NCBI RefSeq assembly: GCF_000321225.1
Contig: NW_004450402.1
Coordinates: 533,646-597,645 of the forward strand
Reading direction: 5' to 3'
DNA from: Odobenus rosmarus divergens
Taxonomy: Eukaryota > Chordata > Mammalia > Carnivora > Odobenidae
Length of the DNA stretch: 64,000 bases
Both the position numbers and the translations under genes were made by a program. The notes under the pieces were generated by a model. That model saw only the letters and a program-made list of their open reading frames with translations, ran no database searches and was not told the DNA's origin. Positions 1 to 11,527 of the stretch are shown piece by piece (position 1 is the stretch's first letter; the number at the start of each line of letters is the position of its first letter).

Positions 1-23
1 GGAGGAGGAAAGAAAAGTGAAGG

Positions 24-93
24 AGGAAGATAGAAGGAAGATTGGTGAGCTATAGATTTGACAATCACATTTCAGGAGATAGCAGAGAGAAAG
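24..93. repeat. 70-bp direct repeat, copy 1
   Basis: This 70-bp block recurs at 614-683, exactly 590 bases downstream, with one mismatch (a69 versus t659). The flanks of the two copies are unrelated. This copy sits in purine-rich DNA of no recognised family and is the likelier source, because copy 2 interrupts an old repeat. Confidence 0.95.
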
Positions 94-529
94 ACAGGGT
101 CCCTACCATGATCTTTCCTGTGAAATAGGAGCCAAGGTCATCTAAGATCAGAAGGTATAGAGTAATAGGAAGTTGGCCGATGAATTTGGTCTAGGAGAAG
201 AGCAAGAGGGGGAAAAAGACATAAGAAGAAATGTCTCATGTAGGAAGGAATGTAAGTAGCATTGAAGGAGTTGTGGAAAGATTGGCAACTGTCAAATTGT
301 AATAGTTTTGTAATTTTTTTAATTAAAATGTTGAGTAATCAAAGTGCAAAAAACAACAACTCAGGCTATTGGTTTGAACTGAGTTGGATTCAAGTGGCTT
401 GAGTTAGAAGGGAACAATTGGAAGGACAGTGGTAATAAAGGTAATAAAGGCAAAATAATATTCTCAAATGCAAGGCAAAATCTGTGTTGATAATTCTAAT
501 ATATGCTACAAAAATAAATAGGCTAATAT
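94..529. other. Unassigned unique sequence
   Basis: AG-rich at first, then AT-rich. No repeat family, exon or RNA gene is recognised. The open frame at 390-581 (minus) has no domain signal and is read as chance. Confidence 0.5.
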
Positions 530-745
530 TCTGGTTGCCTTTTGCTGTAACAAACCATCTAAAATCAAGTGCTGTAAACAATAATTTTATTATGCTTGCA
601 AATTCTGTGAGTTAGGAAGATAGAAGGAAGATTGGTGAGCTATAGATTTGACAATCACTTTTCAGGAGATAGCAGAGAGAAAGTCACAAGCCCACCTAGA
701 TACAAGGGGAATGGAGCTTAAGCACCCCACTCAGTGAGGGGCATA
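530..745. mobile_element. Old mammalian interspersed repeat, interrupted
   Basis: 530-613 has the 'tgctgtaacaaaccatct...ttttattatgc' pattern seen at one end of old LTR-like repeats. 684-745 ('cacaagcccacctagatac') resembles the other end of the same kind of repeat. The interior is missing and is replaced by copy 2 of the 70-bp duplication. The family name is unresolved (MaLR-like is a guess). Confidence 0.4.
614..683. repeat. 70-bp direct repeat, copy 2
   Basis: Copy of 24-93 (69 of 70 bases identical). It lies exactly where an old repeat loses its interior, so it looks like filler copied into a deletion junction rather than half of a tandem duplication. Confidence 0.9.
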
Positions 746-784
746 GAACAATAGTCATATTTTAAAACTGTAACAGCTGGATAA

Positions 785-955
785 ATATTGCTACTACTTA
801 ATAAAATGCTTAGTATGTGCCAGGCCCTGTTGTAGGCATTTTTCATATATTAACTTATCAAATCCTCCCAATACTTTATGAGGGTGATATTATCATGACC
901 CCCAATTTGCTGTATGGAGTTTAAGTAATTTGTCCATAATCACTGCTGGGGAAGC
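785..955 (+). mobile_element. MIR SINE
   Basis: Follows the MIR core in sense: 'tatgtgccaggccctgttgt', then 'ttaactta', 'aatcctcccaatac', 'tatgagggtgatattat' and a degraded 'taagtaatttgtcc'. This is an ancient mammalian tRNA-derived SINE with heavy substitution. Confidence 0.8.
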
Positions 956-1971
956 AGCCGTTGCATGACCTGTTGCCCTTCTCTGGGTTTGCCCAGTCAG
1001 TGCCCTGGGCCTGGAACATTCCCCAATATGGAAGCCAGGTCCTGAGCTATTGTTGGCCCAGATTCTTATTCCTTGTTAGGAGAAAACATTCTCTGTTCTG
1101 GATACTCAGTGAACTTCCTTGTATTACTAAGAGAGTCATATGTTACCTGGTCAGTGCCACCAGTATATCTGTCCCCAGATGGAAGGGAATAGTCTTCCCC
1201 ACAGCATGAGAGGGGCACGTGCATTGGGAAAGATCTACTAGCCATGGCAGATCAGCACACACTAACAAACACTGATCTTAATCTGTGTTGTGTCTCTTCT
1301 CCTTTCTGTGAGTAAAATGTTTCAACCAGTGTTTTGTATGTTGAGTCCTCCCTCAGTGCTCCGAACAAATAGAAGATGAAGTAGGTCAGTCTCCCCAAGG
1401 TCCTACTTCTGGTGGCCGGCAGTGTTATGATCCTTGCTGTCTCCATGAGGTGGGAATCCTCACCTGAGATTGGTAGCTGGATATTCATGCTTGACAATCG
1501 CATAATCAGAGACATCTCCAAGATTAACCTAACCAGCCAGGCTGGGCTCAGAGTTTCTTATAATGGCCTGAATCATTATCTTTTAAAGCAGATGGAAAAT
1601 GATAATAATAATTTGAAAGTAAGTCCTCATACACTCATATATCTCAATAGAACAGGTAGTCTTTTCTTGCTCTAAACATCTCTTAAAGTGATTTTCTCAG
1701 AAGCCATTGTCAGTTCTCTTTGAACAATTCTTGTTCACTAGATTGCTGGACAGAAACTATAGCTCCATGATCTACATCATGTTATAGATAAATAATAAGA
1801 CAATAGCATTTCCAAATGAAATAAAATATTGTTGTAAGCCAATCTGTATATTTGTCTAGCTAAAACTTTTACATCGTTTCATACTTGAAATTAAATGTGA
1901 AAGCTCTGGGCCAGTGATCTGAATGAGAAAGAGAGCAGACTAAGAAATGTGGTTAGAAATTAGAGCACCAA
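956..1971. other. Unassigned, slightly GC-richer sequence
   Basis: About 1 kb with no recognised repeat, exon or RNA. Overlapping open frames at 961-1209 (+), 1252-1521 (-) and 1412-1675 (+) lack domain signatures. It could be a diverged LTR or unique DNA; I cannot tell. Confidence 0.4.
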
Positions 1972-2190
1972 GGGGTGCTTGGGTGGCTCAGTTGGTTAAG
2001 CATTCGACTCTTGGATTTTGGTTCAGGTCATGATCTTAGGGTCGTGAGATCAAGCCTCGGGGTTGAGATCCGTGCTCAGCTCCGTGCTCAGCTCCGTGCT
2101 CAGCGAGGAGTCTGCTTGAGATTCTCTCTCTCCCTCTCCCTCTGCTCCTCTCTCCACTCACTCTCATCCATCCTTATGTAGAAATACTTA
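1972..2190 (+). mobile_element. CAN SINE, older subfamily
   Basis: tRNA-Lys-like head with 'cttgggtggctcagttggtt', then the older-type body 'gactcttggattttggttca' and 'gagattctctctctccctc'. The usual AAATAAA tail is not preserved and no clear TSD is visible. The middle holds an unusual triplicated 12-mer. Confidence 0.95.
2069..2104 (+). repeat. Triplicated 12-mer inside SINE
   Basis: Three exact head-to-tail copies of 'tccgtgctcagc' at 2069-2080, 2081-2092 and 2093-2104. The standard SINE has one such unit, so this is a private expansion within this copy. Confidence 0.97.
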
Positions 2191-2537
2191 AGAATAAGTT
2201 GAAAGCCCCACCAGGGTTAAAGTGTTTCTATATAGGTGTGTGAGAATGACTAAAATTCATATTTTATTTATCCATTCATGCCTGAGGATATGCTAAATAC
2301 TAGGTTAAGAAGTAAATTCATTAATTAGAAAAGTAGCACACATCATATCATTTTCAACTATTAGTGTTTTATTATGAATTGGGGTATGTAATTAGCAGGC
2401 CAGTAGCCTAATGAGGCTTTGAAAATACAAAACAAATTAGTAGTGATATTTAGCAGTGAGAAATCAGCAGGGCAAGGTGTAGAGTAGTATCTGCATTTAA
2501 AATGTAGAGGCTTCATGTAATGTATGGTGATTATATA

Positions 2538-2576
<39 letters not shown>

Positions 2577-2650
2577 TGTAGAGGGTTCAGACTTCAGTAA
2601 CAGAATGGTGGAAAACAGGGAATAGGGGTTTCTGGTTGTCTTTGATTAGA
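2191..2650. other. AT-rich unassigned sequence with (TAA)n
   Basis: Nothing is recognised apart from the (TAA)n microsatellite listed separately. Confidence 0.5.
2538..2574. repeat. (TAA)n microsatellite
   Basis: About 12 near-perfect trinucleotide units followed by a short A-run; likely length-variable. Confidence 0.95.
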
Positions 2651-2822
2651 GGTTCTCTAACTGGTCCACACTAGAACCACCTACGGAACTTTTAAGCAAT
2701 AAAGAGGTATGCCCTTCTTCCAAAGCAGATATTGATTGAATCATTCTCAGTTGGGCCAAGCAGCCTTATGTGTTCATGTCTTTCCCAGTAGGTTGTAATG
2801 TGCAGCCAGAGCTGGGAACCCC
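2650..2822. mobile_element. MER5-like hAT DNA transposon
   Basis: Ends are inversely related: 'agaggttctctaac' at the left and 'agctgggaacccct' at the right. The interior follows the MER5 layout ('agaaccacctacggaactt' near the start). Degenerate and non-autonomous. Confidence 0.6.
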
Positions 2823-4036
2823 TCCCTTAGCTGGAGATTTGCTATAAGGGGTCAAAAAAGCTTTAAATGAGACACCTTTACTTTACAATTTTCATATAGG
2901 ATCTACCCTAGATGAGGAAGATCACTACAATCTCTTTCCCTTGAAATGTCTTGTGTTATTTCCTTTTGCATCTGCTCGACTGGGACAAAACAGTATGATA
3001 TGTTCCAGTCGTTAAAGCTGGTTAATTTGGTAAATTCTATTTAGGCCAAATAATTGTTTTTTAAAACTTGTAATTCATTAACTTCTAGGTAGTCATTCTG
3101 CTAAGAACAATCATATTCTTAGTAATTTGATAGTAATGAATATTTTCCTAGTTTACAATCTTTAATAAGTATTTAGACATATTATGTTAGATTGGATATG
3201 GTATTGTATTCAGGCAGATAAAGTACAATGAATGTTTTAAGAAGTATTTTTAGAATTCTGTATTATGTAGACTTTTGTTTTATTATTTATTTTTTATTTT
3301 TAAGTGAGAAACTGAAATATGACAAAGATGACATACAAAATGCCATCTAGAATCATCACAATTAATTAATATGACTAATACCATTCTGCCACAAGTAACA
3401 AAGAATGCAATATGTAATATATGTCTTAAGTCTGGATATGAAAATATACGGTGTATATATATATATGTCTTGAAAATTAGAAGCAGAAAACTTCAAATGA
3501 CAAAAATTCTCTTTACAATGGTGTATATAAACAGATATGGGAAAATAGGCTGGAAATAAGGAATGTGTGAAAAGTAAAGATAACAGAGCTTGCTATTCAT
3601 CTGTTCCTCATCGATATCTTATTTCCTGGCACCCTTTAAAGGTAAAATATTAATGAATTCTAGAATCAATTTATCAAGAGAATTTGGCCATAAAGAGTGC
3701 TTATTTATCTTAGAAGCTCAGTTTTCCGAAAAAGTTTTGGACTCAAGTAAACATTATTTCAGCACAGGGAAGAATTCCACAGCCTGGAAATGTGGCTTTA
3801 TTTGAACTCCAGAAGTGATGGGCCCATTTCCCCTGTTACTGGGGAAATGGGCCTGTCACTTTTATTTTAGCACAAATAACAGTGTCAGAAGAGCTCCCTT
3901 AAGCCTGATCTTAAGGTAGTTTTCACACAGTGGATGTCATTTAGAAGATAACAGAATTAATTTAATATATTTTTTACAAAATCTCCTCCATTTTTCTTTG
4001 AAACTTACCTGACCCTAGCTATATGAATTTCAAACA
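2823..4036. other. Unassigned AT-rich sequence
   Basis: No repeat family or exon recognised. Short frames at 3371-3559 and 3590-3805 (+) look like chance. Confidence 0.5.
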
Positions 4037-4354
4037 TTCTAACCCAGTGCTGTTCAATATAAATGTAATGTGAACTACAGGCAAACTCCTAAATTTCCTA
4101 GTAGTCAAACAAGTAAAAAGAAACAAATAAAATTACTTTTAATAATTACCTGTTTTAACCATTTAGCCAAGATGTATGTAATCAATATAAAAAATGATTC
4201 ACGGCATACGTTATATTCTATTTTTCATACTAAGCCTATAAAATCCAGTGTACATTTTACACTTACAGCCTGTAATAAATCATACTAGCCAATTTCAGTG
4301 CTCAATAGCCACATGTGACTAGTAGCTTCCTTATTGTTCAGTGCTGCTCTAACC
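4037..4354. mobile_element. hAT-like non-autonomous DNA transposon
   Basis: The element at 4045-4346 starts 'cagtgctgttcaata' and ends 'tattgttcagtgctg', forming imperfect terminal inverted repeats. Near the right end it has 'ccacatgtgactagtagct', typical of a palindromic mammalian hAT family. Flanking 8-mers 'ttctaacc' (4037-4044) and 'ctctaacc' (4347-4354) match at 7 of 8, the hAT duplication length. Confidence 0.75.
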
Positions 4355-5820
4355 TTCTTAGTAGTCCATAATGTAAACTGAACACAGACTATCATAAAAG
4401 TGAGTTTGCAAATCTTATTACTTATACAGTAATATTTTCATCCTCTTTTCTTCAGAGCACTCAATTAAAAATTGTATGTGTTAATCTCTTAAGATTAATA
4501 TAATTCTTGCTATCTTGAAATACTTGGGCATAGATAGCTTAAACAAAAAATAAAAATATAGAGAGGTGAATATATAGATAAATAAATGGTCATTGGATAT
4601 CTATCAGCCAACAGATGATTTAAAATGTACATACGCAAACAACTTACAAATTGACTTTTAACCTAATTTGTACAGCGCCCAGAACAGCAACATGGAATAT
4701 ATGTGCTCTAATGATGATGAAGATGATGATGATGCTGACTGGTTATAATTTTGTAAACAGTGAATTAATGTGTCCTCAATGAGAGATATGGCATCCTCAT
4801 GGAACACAGAGAGGATATCCTAACACTTCTCCCCCACTCTTCAGTAACATATAAGTATCTCCTGTTGACCTAAATACCTTGCAGAGTGAATGAACTGAAA
4901 TCATGGAATTAAAACTATTTCCAGGAGCCATTACATTCTGATTCTCTGTATTTCATAATAAGTAGTTCTGCCGAACACATGTCAATATCCAGTCAAATAC
5001 TGTTTCGTATTGTAACCAATTTAAGAAATTTAATGGTTATACCGTTAATGAGAACATTTCTCATTTTCATGTGCATTCCCTCACCCATGGAATGCTATTC
5101 ACACCTAAAGGACTGGGATAATGTTTTCACAGTGCTGTTTCCATAGAATATTGAACAACTACGGACCTACAGTATACCTATAATTTTTCCCTAAGGATAT
5201 TTCATTATATCCTATTTCCCTCTTAGTCTGCGCGCAGAACTGAATCATTGACAGAATGGTGAGATCCTCTTGCAGGAGAACAGAAATAATTTACAGTTCA
5301 GCCTCAGGCCTACAGAATAAAATCATGTATCCTAGATAAAAGACATAACAAAGGGCAATGCTGTAACAACCATTTAAGTATGTTTTGTTCTAATACTTCT
5401 AGAGAAGCTATATGCATATTTTGTTGAAAGCAAATTTGTTGAGATCCCAAAAGCAATATATTTTTTGCAGAAATATCTGGGAGAAAAATGACTTATTGTT
5501 GAAAGATAATTCATTGTATTTAACTCAGAGGTGGGAAATTATTCTTTCACTTTGTGTGTGAACTCTTACACTCTAAAATATTTTATTAATATTTTATAAA
5601 TATAAAATTAATATTTTATTAATATCCCTCCACATAGATATAAAATCCATATGTTCAGTCATGACTTAAAGCTTTCAGAATTATATTTCTCCTATTTGTA
5701 ATAGTAATATTATTAAAACACATCAACCAATATTTTCTAATTACTATGAGAAAGTATGTTCTTATTGATAATAATTGTGACTAGCACTTTTAACTCTAAA
5801 TTACAGCCCTAGTCAGGGTA
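4355..5820. other. Unassigned AT-rich sequence
   Basis: No recognised repeat or exon. It includes a short GAT run at about 4711-4735 and an AT-rich foldback at 5575-5620. Confidence 0.5.
5575..5620. repeat. AT-rich foldback/tandem block
   Basis: 'attttattaatat' occurs twice around 'aaatataaaattaatat', giving overlapping direct and inverted repeats that could form a hairpin. Confidence 0.7.
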
Positions 5821-5960
5821 ATATTTATTGAAGGTAGATGCACAGTGTCTCCTACTAAATGCCAAGTGGTGTGCTTGGAGTTGTAATAAAATAAATAGCA
5901 GAATAAAGTTTATGCCCTCAGGAGGCTAAGAGACAAATATATGCAAAGATCATTTTAATA
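5821..5960 (-). mobile_element. L2-type 3' end fragment
   Basis: Pattern 'tatttattgaaggtagatgc ... ctactaaatgcc ... tatgccctcaggaggctaag' matches the reverse complement of the L2 LINE 3' end. Ancient and degraded. Confidence 0.5.
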
Positions 5961-5969
5961 AAATTCATA

Positions 5970-6090
5970 AAAACAACTACCATTTTTGAGCCCTTACTAC
6001 CTAACAGACACTAAGTATTATACAGATGATATATGTTAAATTCTCAAAGAATACCCTGGCATAGGTGATTAATTCAGCCCCCTTTTAGGA
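5970..6090 (+). mobile_element. MIR fragment
   Basis: 'tttgagcccttactacctaa' followed by 'cactaagtattatac' and 'ttaaattctcaa' follows the sense MIR core. Degraded. Confidence 0.55.
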
Positions 6091-6112
6091 AATGCTGTAC
6101 TGATATGAAAAA

Positions 6113-6164
6113 TGAAAAATGAGTTGAATCTTTTTTTTTTTTTTTGAAAAATGAGTTGAATCTT
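6113..6164. mobile_element. Poly(T)-only retroinsertion with 20-bp TSD
   Basis: A 20-bp sequence at 6113-6132 recurs exactly at 6145-6164, and only T residues lie between. This is the shape of target-primed retroposition that stopped after copying the poly(A) tail (element on the minus strand). Replication slippage around the T-run is an alternative. Confidence 0.75.
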
Positions 6165-6700
6165 AAATGATGATATTTCCTGGAAGGCAGGAGGGATTGG
6201 TCACTCCAAAAATCTTTGCTTAAAGACGCAGAAGCTTGCTTAGGATTGAGAATGTGTCTAATGTGGCGAATGGATGTGGGGTACAAGAACACGATTTTGA
6301 TGGCGATAGTGAATGGACCAGGACAGTGGGATAGAAAGCTATTGCTATCACTCAGATGGGAAGAAATTACCATACAGTAGACTAAGTCGGTGTTGATGGG
6401 AACAGAGAAAAAAAGAACAAGTAAGAGACGAGCAAGAATAGGTATGTGGATGATGAAATGAGTTTAATATTGGTTGTGTTACATGTGAGGTTGCTTCAAG
6501 ATATCTCCATCAAGGTATATAGAGGCTAGCTGGAAATAGAGGTTTGCATATTATGGGGAGATGGGATTTGGAGATCTGATTTGGGGGTCATCAGCACTTT
6601 GGGCTGATTGAAATGGCTCACAGATATCATGGGGAGCACTACAAGATGCCCCGATTATTATTCACAAGTTTATAACTAGGTTATGGAAAAGGTCCGTCTA
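6165..6700 (-). mobile_element. L2 LINE fragment, antisense
   Basis: From about 6440, 'gcttcaagatatctccatca', 'gctagctggaaatagaggtt' and 'gggggtcatcagcac' follow the reverse complement of the L2 3' coding region. 6165-6440 is less clear. No intact frame. Confidence 0.5.
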
Positions 6701-7150
6701 TCTTGTATGATTCGACTTCAAGAGCTGAAGGCACATTAAATAATGAGCTATAAAAATATGGGATGAAGATTCAATATAAGTGTATAAATATTACCAATTT
6801 ATAAAGTAGGGTTTATGTAAATAGGAATATCTTCTGCAATATCTAAAGTAAGTTTTAAGTGACAAAATGCTCAAATATTTCATATGCAAATTTTAAGAAA
6901 TACACTTATTACATATGTAAGGCACACCCAAAACCTAAGAAATATGTCTTCGTAAAGTATATAATCTTCCAATTATTGCTACACAAAACTAAACAATAAC
7001 AATGTGGCCTTCCAAATACTTTTTCTATAATGACAGAAAATGTAGGCCTCTCCCAACCTGCTTCCTCACTAGTAAATTATAATTGGGTATTTCATGAAAA
7101 TGCAGTTGTGCAATACAGTCTTAATGCTTGCCATAAGTCTAATATTATAC
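6701..7150. other. Unassigned AT-rich sequence
   Basis: No repeat family or exon recognised. Confidence 0.5.
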
Positions 7151-7641
7151 TGTAGGGGAGGAAAACTTTTTCTTTCTTCCCTTCTATGTTCTTCGGCTGG
7201 TCTATTAATTAAATTGACATAAGACATTAACAGGCGAAAAACAAATTTAATTTCCTATGTACAGGAGCCCATAAAAATATGAGACTGGAAAAAATGACCA
7301 AAGCAGGCAGCTTTTATACCTTTTAGACAAAGAACCGATAAATTTGTGAAGAATTAACAAGATAAAGAAGTGTGGGTTTGGGGTAGTAAATTAGTGAGAA
7401 AGTAACAAACTTTGTTTATATAATCTTCCAGGCCCTAAATTTCCTCTCTCTGGTGATAAGTCTGCCTTCTACCTTTCTGGTACAGGGAGGGTACCTTTCA
7501 CAGGAGAGATTTATTTCCTGCTTTCAGAGGGACATATTGGGGGTCAGAGTGTCCTCTTTGTGCTGGCTGTTTCTTAAGTAACTTTAATTCAAAATAATCA
7601 ATATGTCAAAGTGGTATTGAATTTTGCTCCCCTTCAATACA
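7151..7641 (+). mobile_element. Solo-LTR-like ancient element
   Basis: A 491-bp block beginning 'tgtaggggagg' and ending 'ctccccttcaataca' (TG...CA ends). The interior ('ttaacaggcgaaaaacaaat', 'agagggacatattgggggtc') recalls an old mammalian LTR whose name I cannot give. No matching flanking duplication is seen. Confidence 0.45.
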
Positions 7642-7689
7642 TAATCCCAGCTGTTGCTAGTTTCTATAAAGTTATAAAGTTGTATTTTT

Positions 7690-7722
7690 TTATGTTTTGT
7701 TTTGTTTTGTTTTGTTTTGTTG
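7690..7722. repeat. (GTTTT)n
   Basis: Pentanucleotide run of about five units within a T-rich tract. Confidence 0.9.
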
Positions 7723-7974
7723 TTTCCCTAAGGTAAACTCTCCATTCTGGAGTTTGTGTAGGAACATGGTTTATCATAAAGTCAGGAGAAAGTTTAAAAT
7801 TAATTGTCGTATCTACTCACCTCCCAACCTATTGTAAATATGGGCATTTTACTAAAGGTCTATTGCTGCTTTCTTTTGACTTGACGGAAATATGATTTAC
7901 AACCCAGAATCCCATGCATAATTATAATAAAAAGTTGTGGTATTGTGATTTATAATAAGAAATATGTATATTCA

Positions 7975-8990
7975 GTCTTCCACTGTTCCTGGCACAGAGC
8001 TCCTAAAATTCTTGGAATTTCCTGTGATAAGAGAGATAAGAGTCCTTTTTAATGTTAATGAGGTGACTTTTGGGAAGCCCTTAGGTAACCTAAGAATGGG
8101 GGGGCGCTGGTTGCCCTTGGAACCAATTCTATGATTAGTGGGTTGGAACTTTCAGTACCCCCTTAACCTCCAGGTGGGGGAGAAGGCCTGCAGGTTGACT
8201 CAGTCACCACTGGTTAATGATTTAATCAGTCATGGGGCAACTGGGTGGCTCAGTCGTTAAGCGTCTGCCTTGGGCTAAGGTCATGATCCCAGGGTCCTGG
8301 GATCAAGCCCCACATCGAGCCCTGCATCGGGCTCCCTGCTCGGTGGGAAGCCTGCTTCTCCCTTTCCTACTAACCCTGCTTGTGTTCCTTCTCTAGCTGT
8401 GTCTCTGTCAAATAAATAAATAAAATCTTTAAAAAAATAATAACAATAATTTAATCAGTAATGCCTATGAATTGAAGCTTCCATAAAAACCCAAAAGGAC
8501 AAGGTTTGGAGAGCATCCACGTTGGTGAACACATGTAGATTTGGGTAGATCAGTGTACCTGGAGAGGGGATGGGAACAGTGCATTGCCTTGCCATGCCTT
8601 GCCCTACATGTCTCTAACACCTGGCTTCCCCTGAGTTATATCCTTTTAAAATAAAGCAGTAATCTAGTAAGGAAAACGTTTCTCTTAGTTCTGTGAACTG
8701 CTCTAGCAAATTAGTGGAACAGGAAGAGAGGGTCTTGGGAACCTCTGATTTGCAGCCAGTTTGTCAGAAGTGCAGGAAAAAACCTGGGCTTGTGACTACT
8801 GTCTAAAGTTGGGGTGGGGGCAGCAGGGGATTTGTTGGACAAAACATTTAACCCGTGGAATCTGATGCTTTCTCAGGATAGATAGTGTCAGAATTGAGTT
8901 AAATCATAGGACACCCGCTGGTGTCCGAGAATTGCTTGTGGGTGTGGGAAACCACCTCCTCCCCATCACACACCCTGAAATTGGTACCAA
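7975..8990 (+). mobile_element. Ancient LTR-like element split by a SINE
   Basis: Two collinear parts, 7975-8219 and 8460-8990, flank a CAN SINE. The left carries 'gagctcctaaaattcttgg' and 'gggttggaactttcag'. The right carries 'gaagcttccataaaaaccc', an 'aaaataaagcagtaatctag' polyadenylation-like stretch and 'gtgtcagaattgagtt'. I recall this as an endogenous-retrovirus-type LTR but cannot assign a name. Confidence 0.5.
8220..8459 (+). mobile_element. CAN SINE with perfect 11-bp TSD
   Basis: SINE body 8231-8448 (tRNA-like head from 8234). Younger-type body ('gcgtctgcct...ggtcatgatcccagggtcct') with a tail 'tctgtcaaataaataaataa'. Flanked by identical 'atttaatcagt' at 8220-8230 and 8449-8459, so it inserted into the LTR-like element. 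Confidence 0.97.
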
Positions 8991-10005
8991 AACTTATTTA
9001 AAAGGCCCTCTGCATTTAATTTCTTCTGCAGAATTGTTCTTAAATGTAATAATTAGGCAGCTGAATATGTATCTAATAGAAACTGGGCAATCAGAAATCA
9101 CAATTTCCTAAACTACATATACATAGAAAATTTAAAGCAGTCTAAAGATATGAGAAGTTTTGGGTGGGAAATAGCATACTTATAATGAACAGTTCTATGA
9201 TTTACTCCTTTTGTACTTAATTACTGAGACTTTGGCTCATTACAATTGACATTCTAAACATTGTAGTACACGTGGAAATTCTGATGTTCATGATTTTTCC
9301 CAGATAAAATGTAAAAAATAAATCTGCATAAGCAATAGCAATATGCTAATGAAAATTTTTCCTATTATACTTTCAACATGAAGAAACAAATACTTCAATC
9401 TTGAAAATATCACTTAAAAACCAAATTTTGATATTAATTTTATGCTAAAATGAGTATGACAAACATTCTTGAATGTTTTCTATATGGAAGTTAAAATCAA
9501 ATGATATATAATAATTTTCTTGTTGAAAAACACAGGCAAATATAATACAAAATTAAGAATAGCAAGCTACACTTTTAGATACTTAGTTTCTTACTACTTG
9601 TGTCATGACTTTATTTTTGTCCCAACTGGCACGATTTAATGAAAATTGCCTTATTATTGTAGAGAAACACAGAAACACATCATAATATGTGGGAAATAGT
9701 CCACTATATAAAAGATAAAATATGCTTTGCTTTATTTTTCTTCCTCTGTGTTCTTTTGCCTTGACTCTCTCCTCCAGGGGATCTCAGAGCTATTTTGCAA
9801 TTGAAGTCTACATGTTTGAGCCCTTTCCAAGGGTCTGAATGTGTTAAAAACAAACCAAAACAAACTAAAAACTTAAAAACAATACAAAAAAAAGACAAGT
9901 TTCTTATTGGTCTTTTTTAACACTTTTATTCTATGGGAATATTATAACATCACCAGTCATTACTTTTTGAATGACAGAGAGAGATAAGAGTTCTTAATAA
10001 GAACA
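8991..10005. other. Unassigned AT-rich sequence
   Basis: No repeat family or exon recognised. The frame at 9704-9898 (minus) has no known signature. Confidence 0.5.
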
Positions 10006-10520
10006 TTTATTGGTGGATCCTTTCACGAAACAACTCTCCTTCTCCATGCAAAATAAATTCACCCCAACTGATGCCCCCAAAAGTGTCATATTGTTATAGC
10101 ATCCAGCTCAGATCTTCCCAACCAAATCAAGTATAATTTATGATATCTCACAATTATGTAGGTCAGGAATTTGGACAGAGTGTAGCTATGTGTTTTATTC
10201 TCCTCCATCTGGTTTTCATGGAGGTCACTTGGTAGAATTAAACATTGATATGGGCCAATCTGGAGGGTCTGAAACAGGTTCAATCACTATCTGAATCCTT
10301 GGTAATAATAGCCAAAAGCCTGGGCTCAGTTGGAACCGCTGAGTGAGTGGTAGGCTTACTTGCGACCTATCCAGCATGGTGGTCTCAAGGTACTCAGAAT
10401 TATTATATGTCAGTCCATAACTCCCAAAGAGAGATTCCAAAAGATAGGAAATGGTTCCGGAAACTGGTACAGCATTGCTTCTGTTATGTTCTGTTTGACG
10501 GAAACAGCCCACACAAGGTT
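10006..10520. mobile_element. Possible degraded old interspersed repeat
   Basis: 'ttatgtaggtcaggaatttg' and the surrounding layout recall old mammalian LTR-like repeats ('...ggtcaggaatttgg...'). Several overlapping frames are domain-free. Low confidence. Confidence 0.25.
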
Positions 10521-10689
10521 CAAAATGAGTGGCAAATAATTTTATGAATATTTTTCATCAGTCACAACATTTATATAAAAAAAGATATGGTTTCAGTTAA
10601 ATACTCAAAAGAATCCTCACTATTGTCAATAAATAGGAAGATGATGGCTGCAGGTCCTTCAAGAATTGAAGCAATAGGTTAACTGGAGA

Positions 10690-10935
10690 GGTAGTTTGAT
10701 GTAGCTGTTACAGTTTCCTTTGGAGCTTTGTACATCTGGATTTGTGTCCTGGCTTTGCCATTTGCTAGCTCTTTGAGTTAGAAAAGTTATTTCACATTTT
10801 GCTCCAGTTTTCTCATCTATAAAATGATGATGGTAAAACCTATTTTACAAGATTAAGCATTAGTCAGAATAATTTGTGTTAAGACATGGCACAGTACTGT
10901 GACATAGCAAACATTCAATGTCTTGCAGTTATTAT
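10690..10935 (-). mobile_element. MIR SINE, antisense
   Basis: 'ctggctttgccatttgctag', 'agttttctcatctataaaat' and 'ggcacagtactgtgacatag' follow the MIR core in reverse complement. Confidence 0.8.
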
Positions 10936-11209
10936 AATTGAACTATCAGTAGAATGGTAGAGAAAGTCCAGGCAATTCGGTGCACAAGTGCAGCATTAGA
11001 AGAAAGCACTGGCAAGAACAACAAAATTTATTTTATCTTGTAATTGAGAATGTTAACAATCAAATCTACCCTTGGAGTTTATGGTAAACAGTAGGCTAGA
11101 ATATGTTATTCAGCATAAAATACCCTATAATTGATAAGTTTAAGAACTAATAATATGAAATTTTGAGGCTGTTAAAAATTAAGCTAATTATACAAAATAA
11201 GTCAGGTAT

Positions 11210-11412
11210 GGGGCCCCTGGGTGGCTCAGTTGGTTAAGTATCTGCCTTCGGCGCAGGTCAGGACCCCGGCGTCCTGGGATCAAGCCCCATATCGGGCTCC
11301 CTGCTCAGCAGAGACCCTGCTTCTCCCTCTGCCTGCCGCTCCCCCTGCTTGTGCTCTCTCTCTCTCTATTTGTCTCTCTGACAAATAAATAAATAAAATT
11401 TTTTTTAAAAAA
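11210..11412 (+). mobile_element. CAN SINE inside L1
   Basis: Full-length head, body and AAATAAATAAAATT tail. It interrupts L1 within the conserved 'aaataagtcag...gagaaa' motif; 'aagtcag' and 'aggtcag' at its edges are a degraded TSD. Confidence 0.95.
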
Positions 11413-11527
11413 GGAAGAGGTCAGTTAGAGAAATACAAATCATATGATTTCACTCATATGTGGAATTTAAGAAACAAAACAAATGATCATAGGGGAAAAA
11501 AAGAGAGAGGCAAACCATGAAACACAC

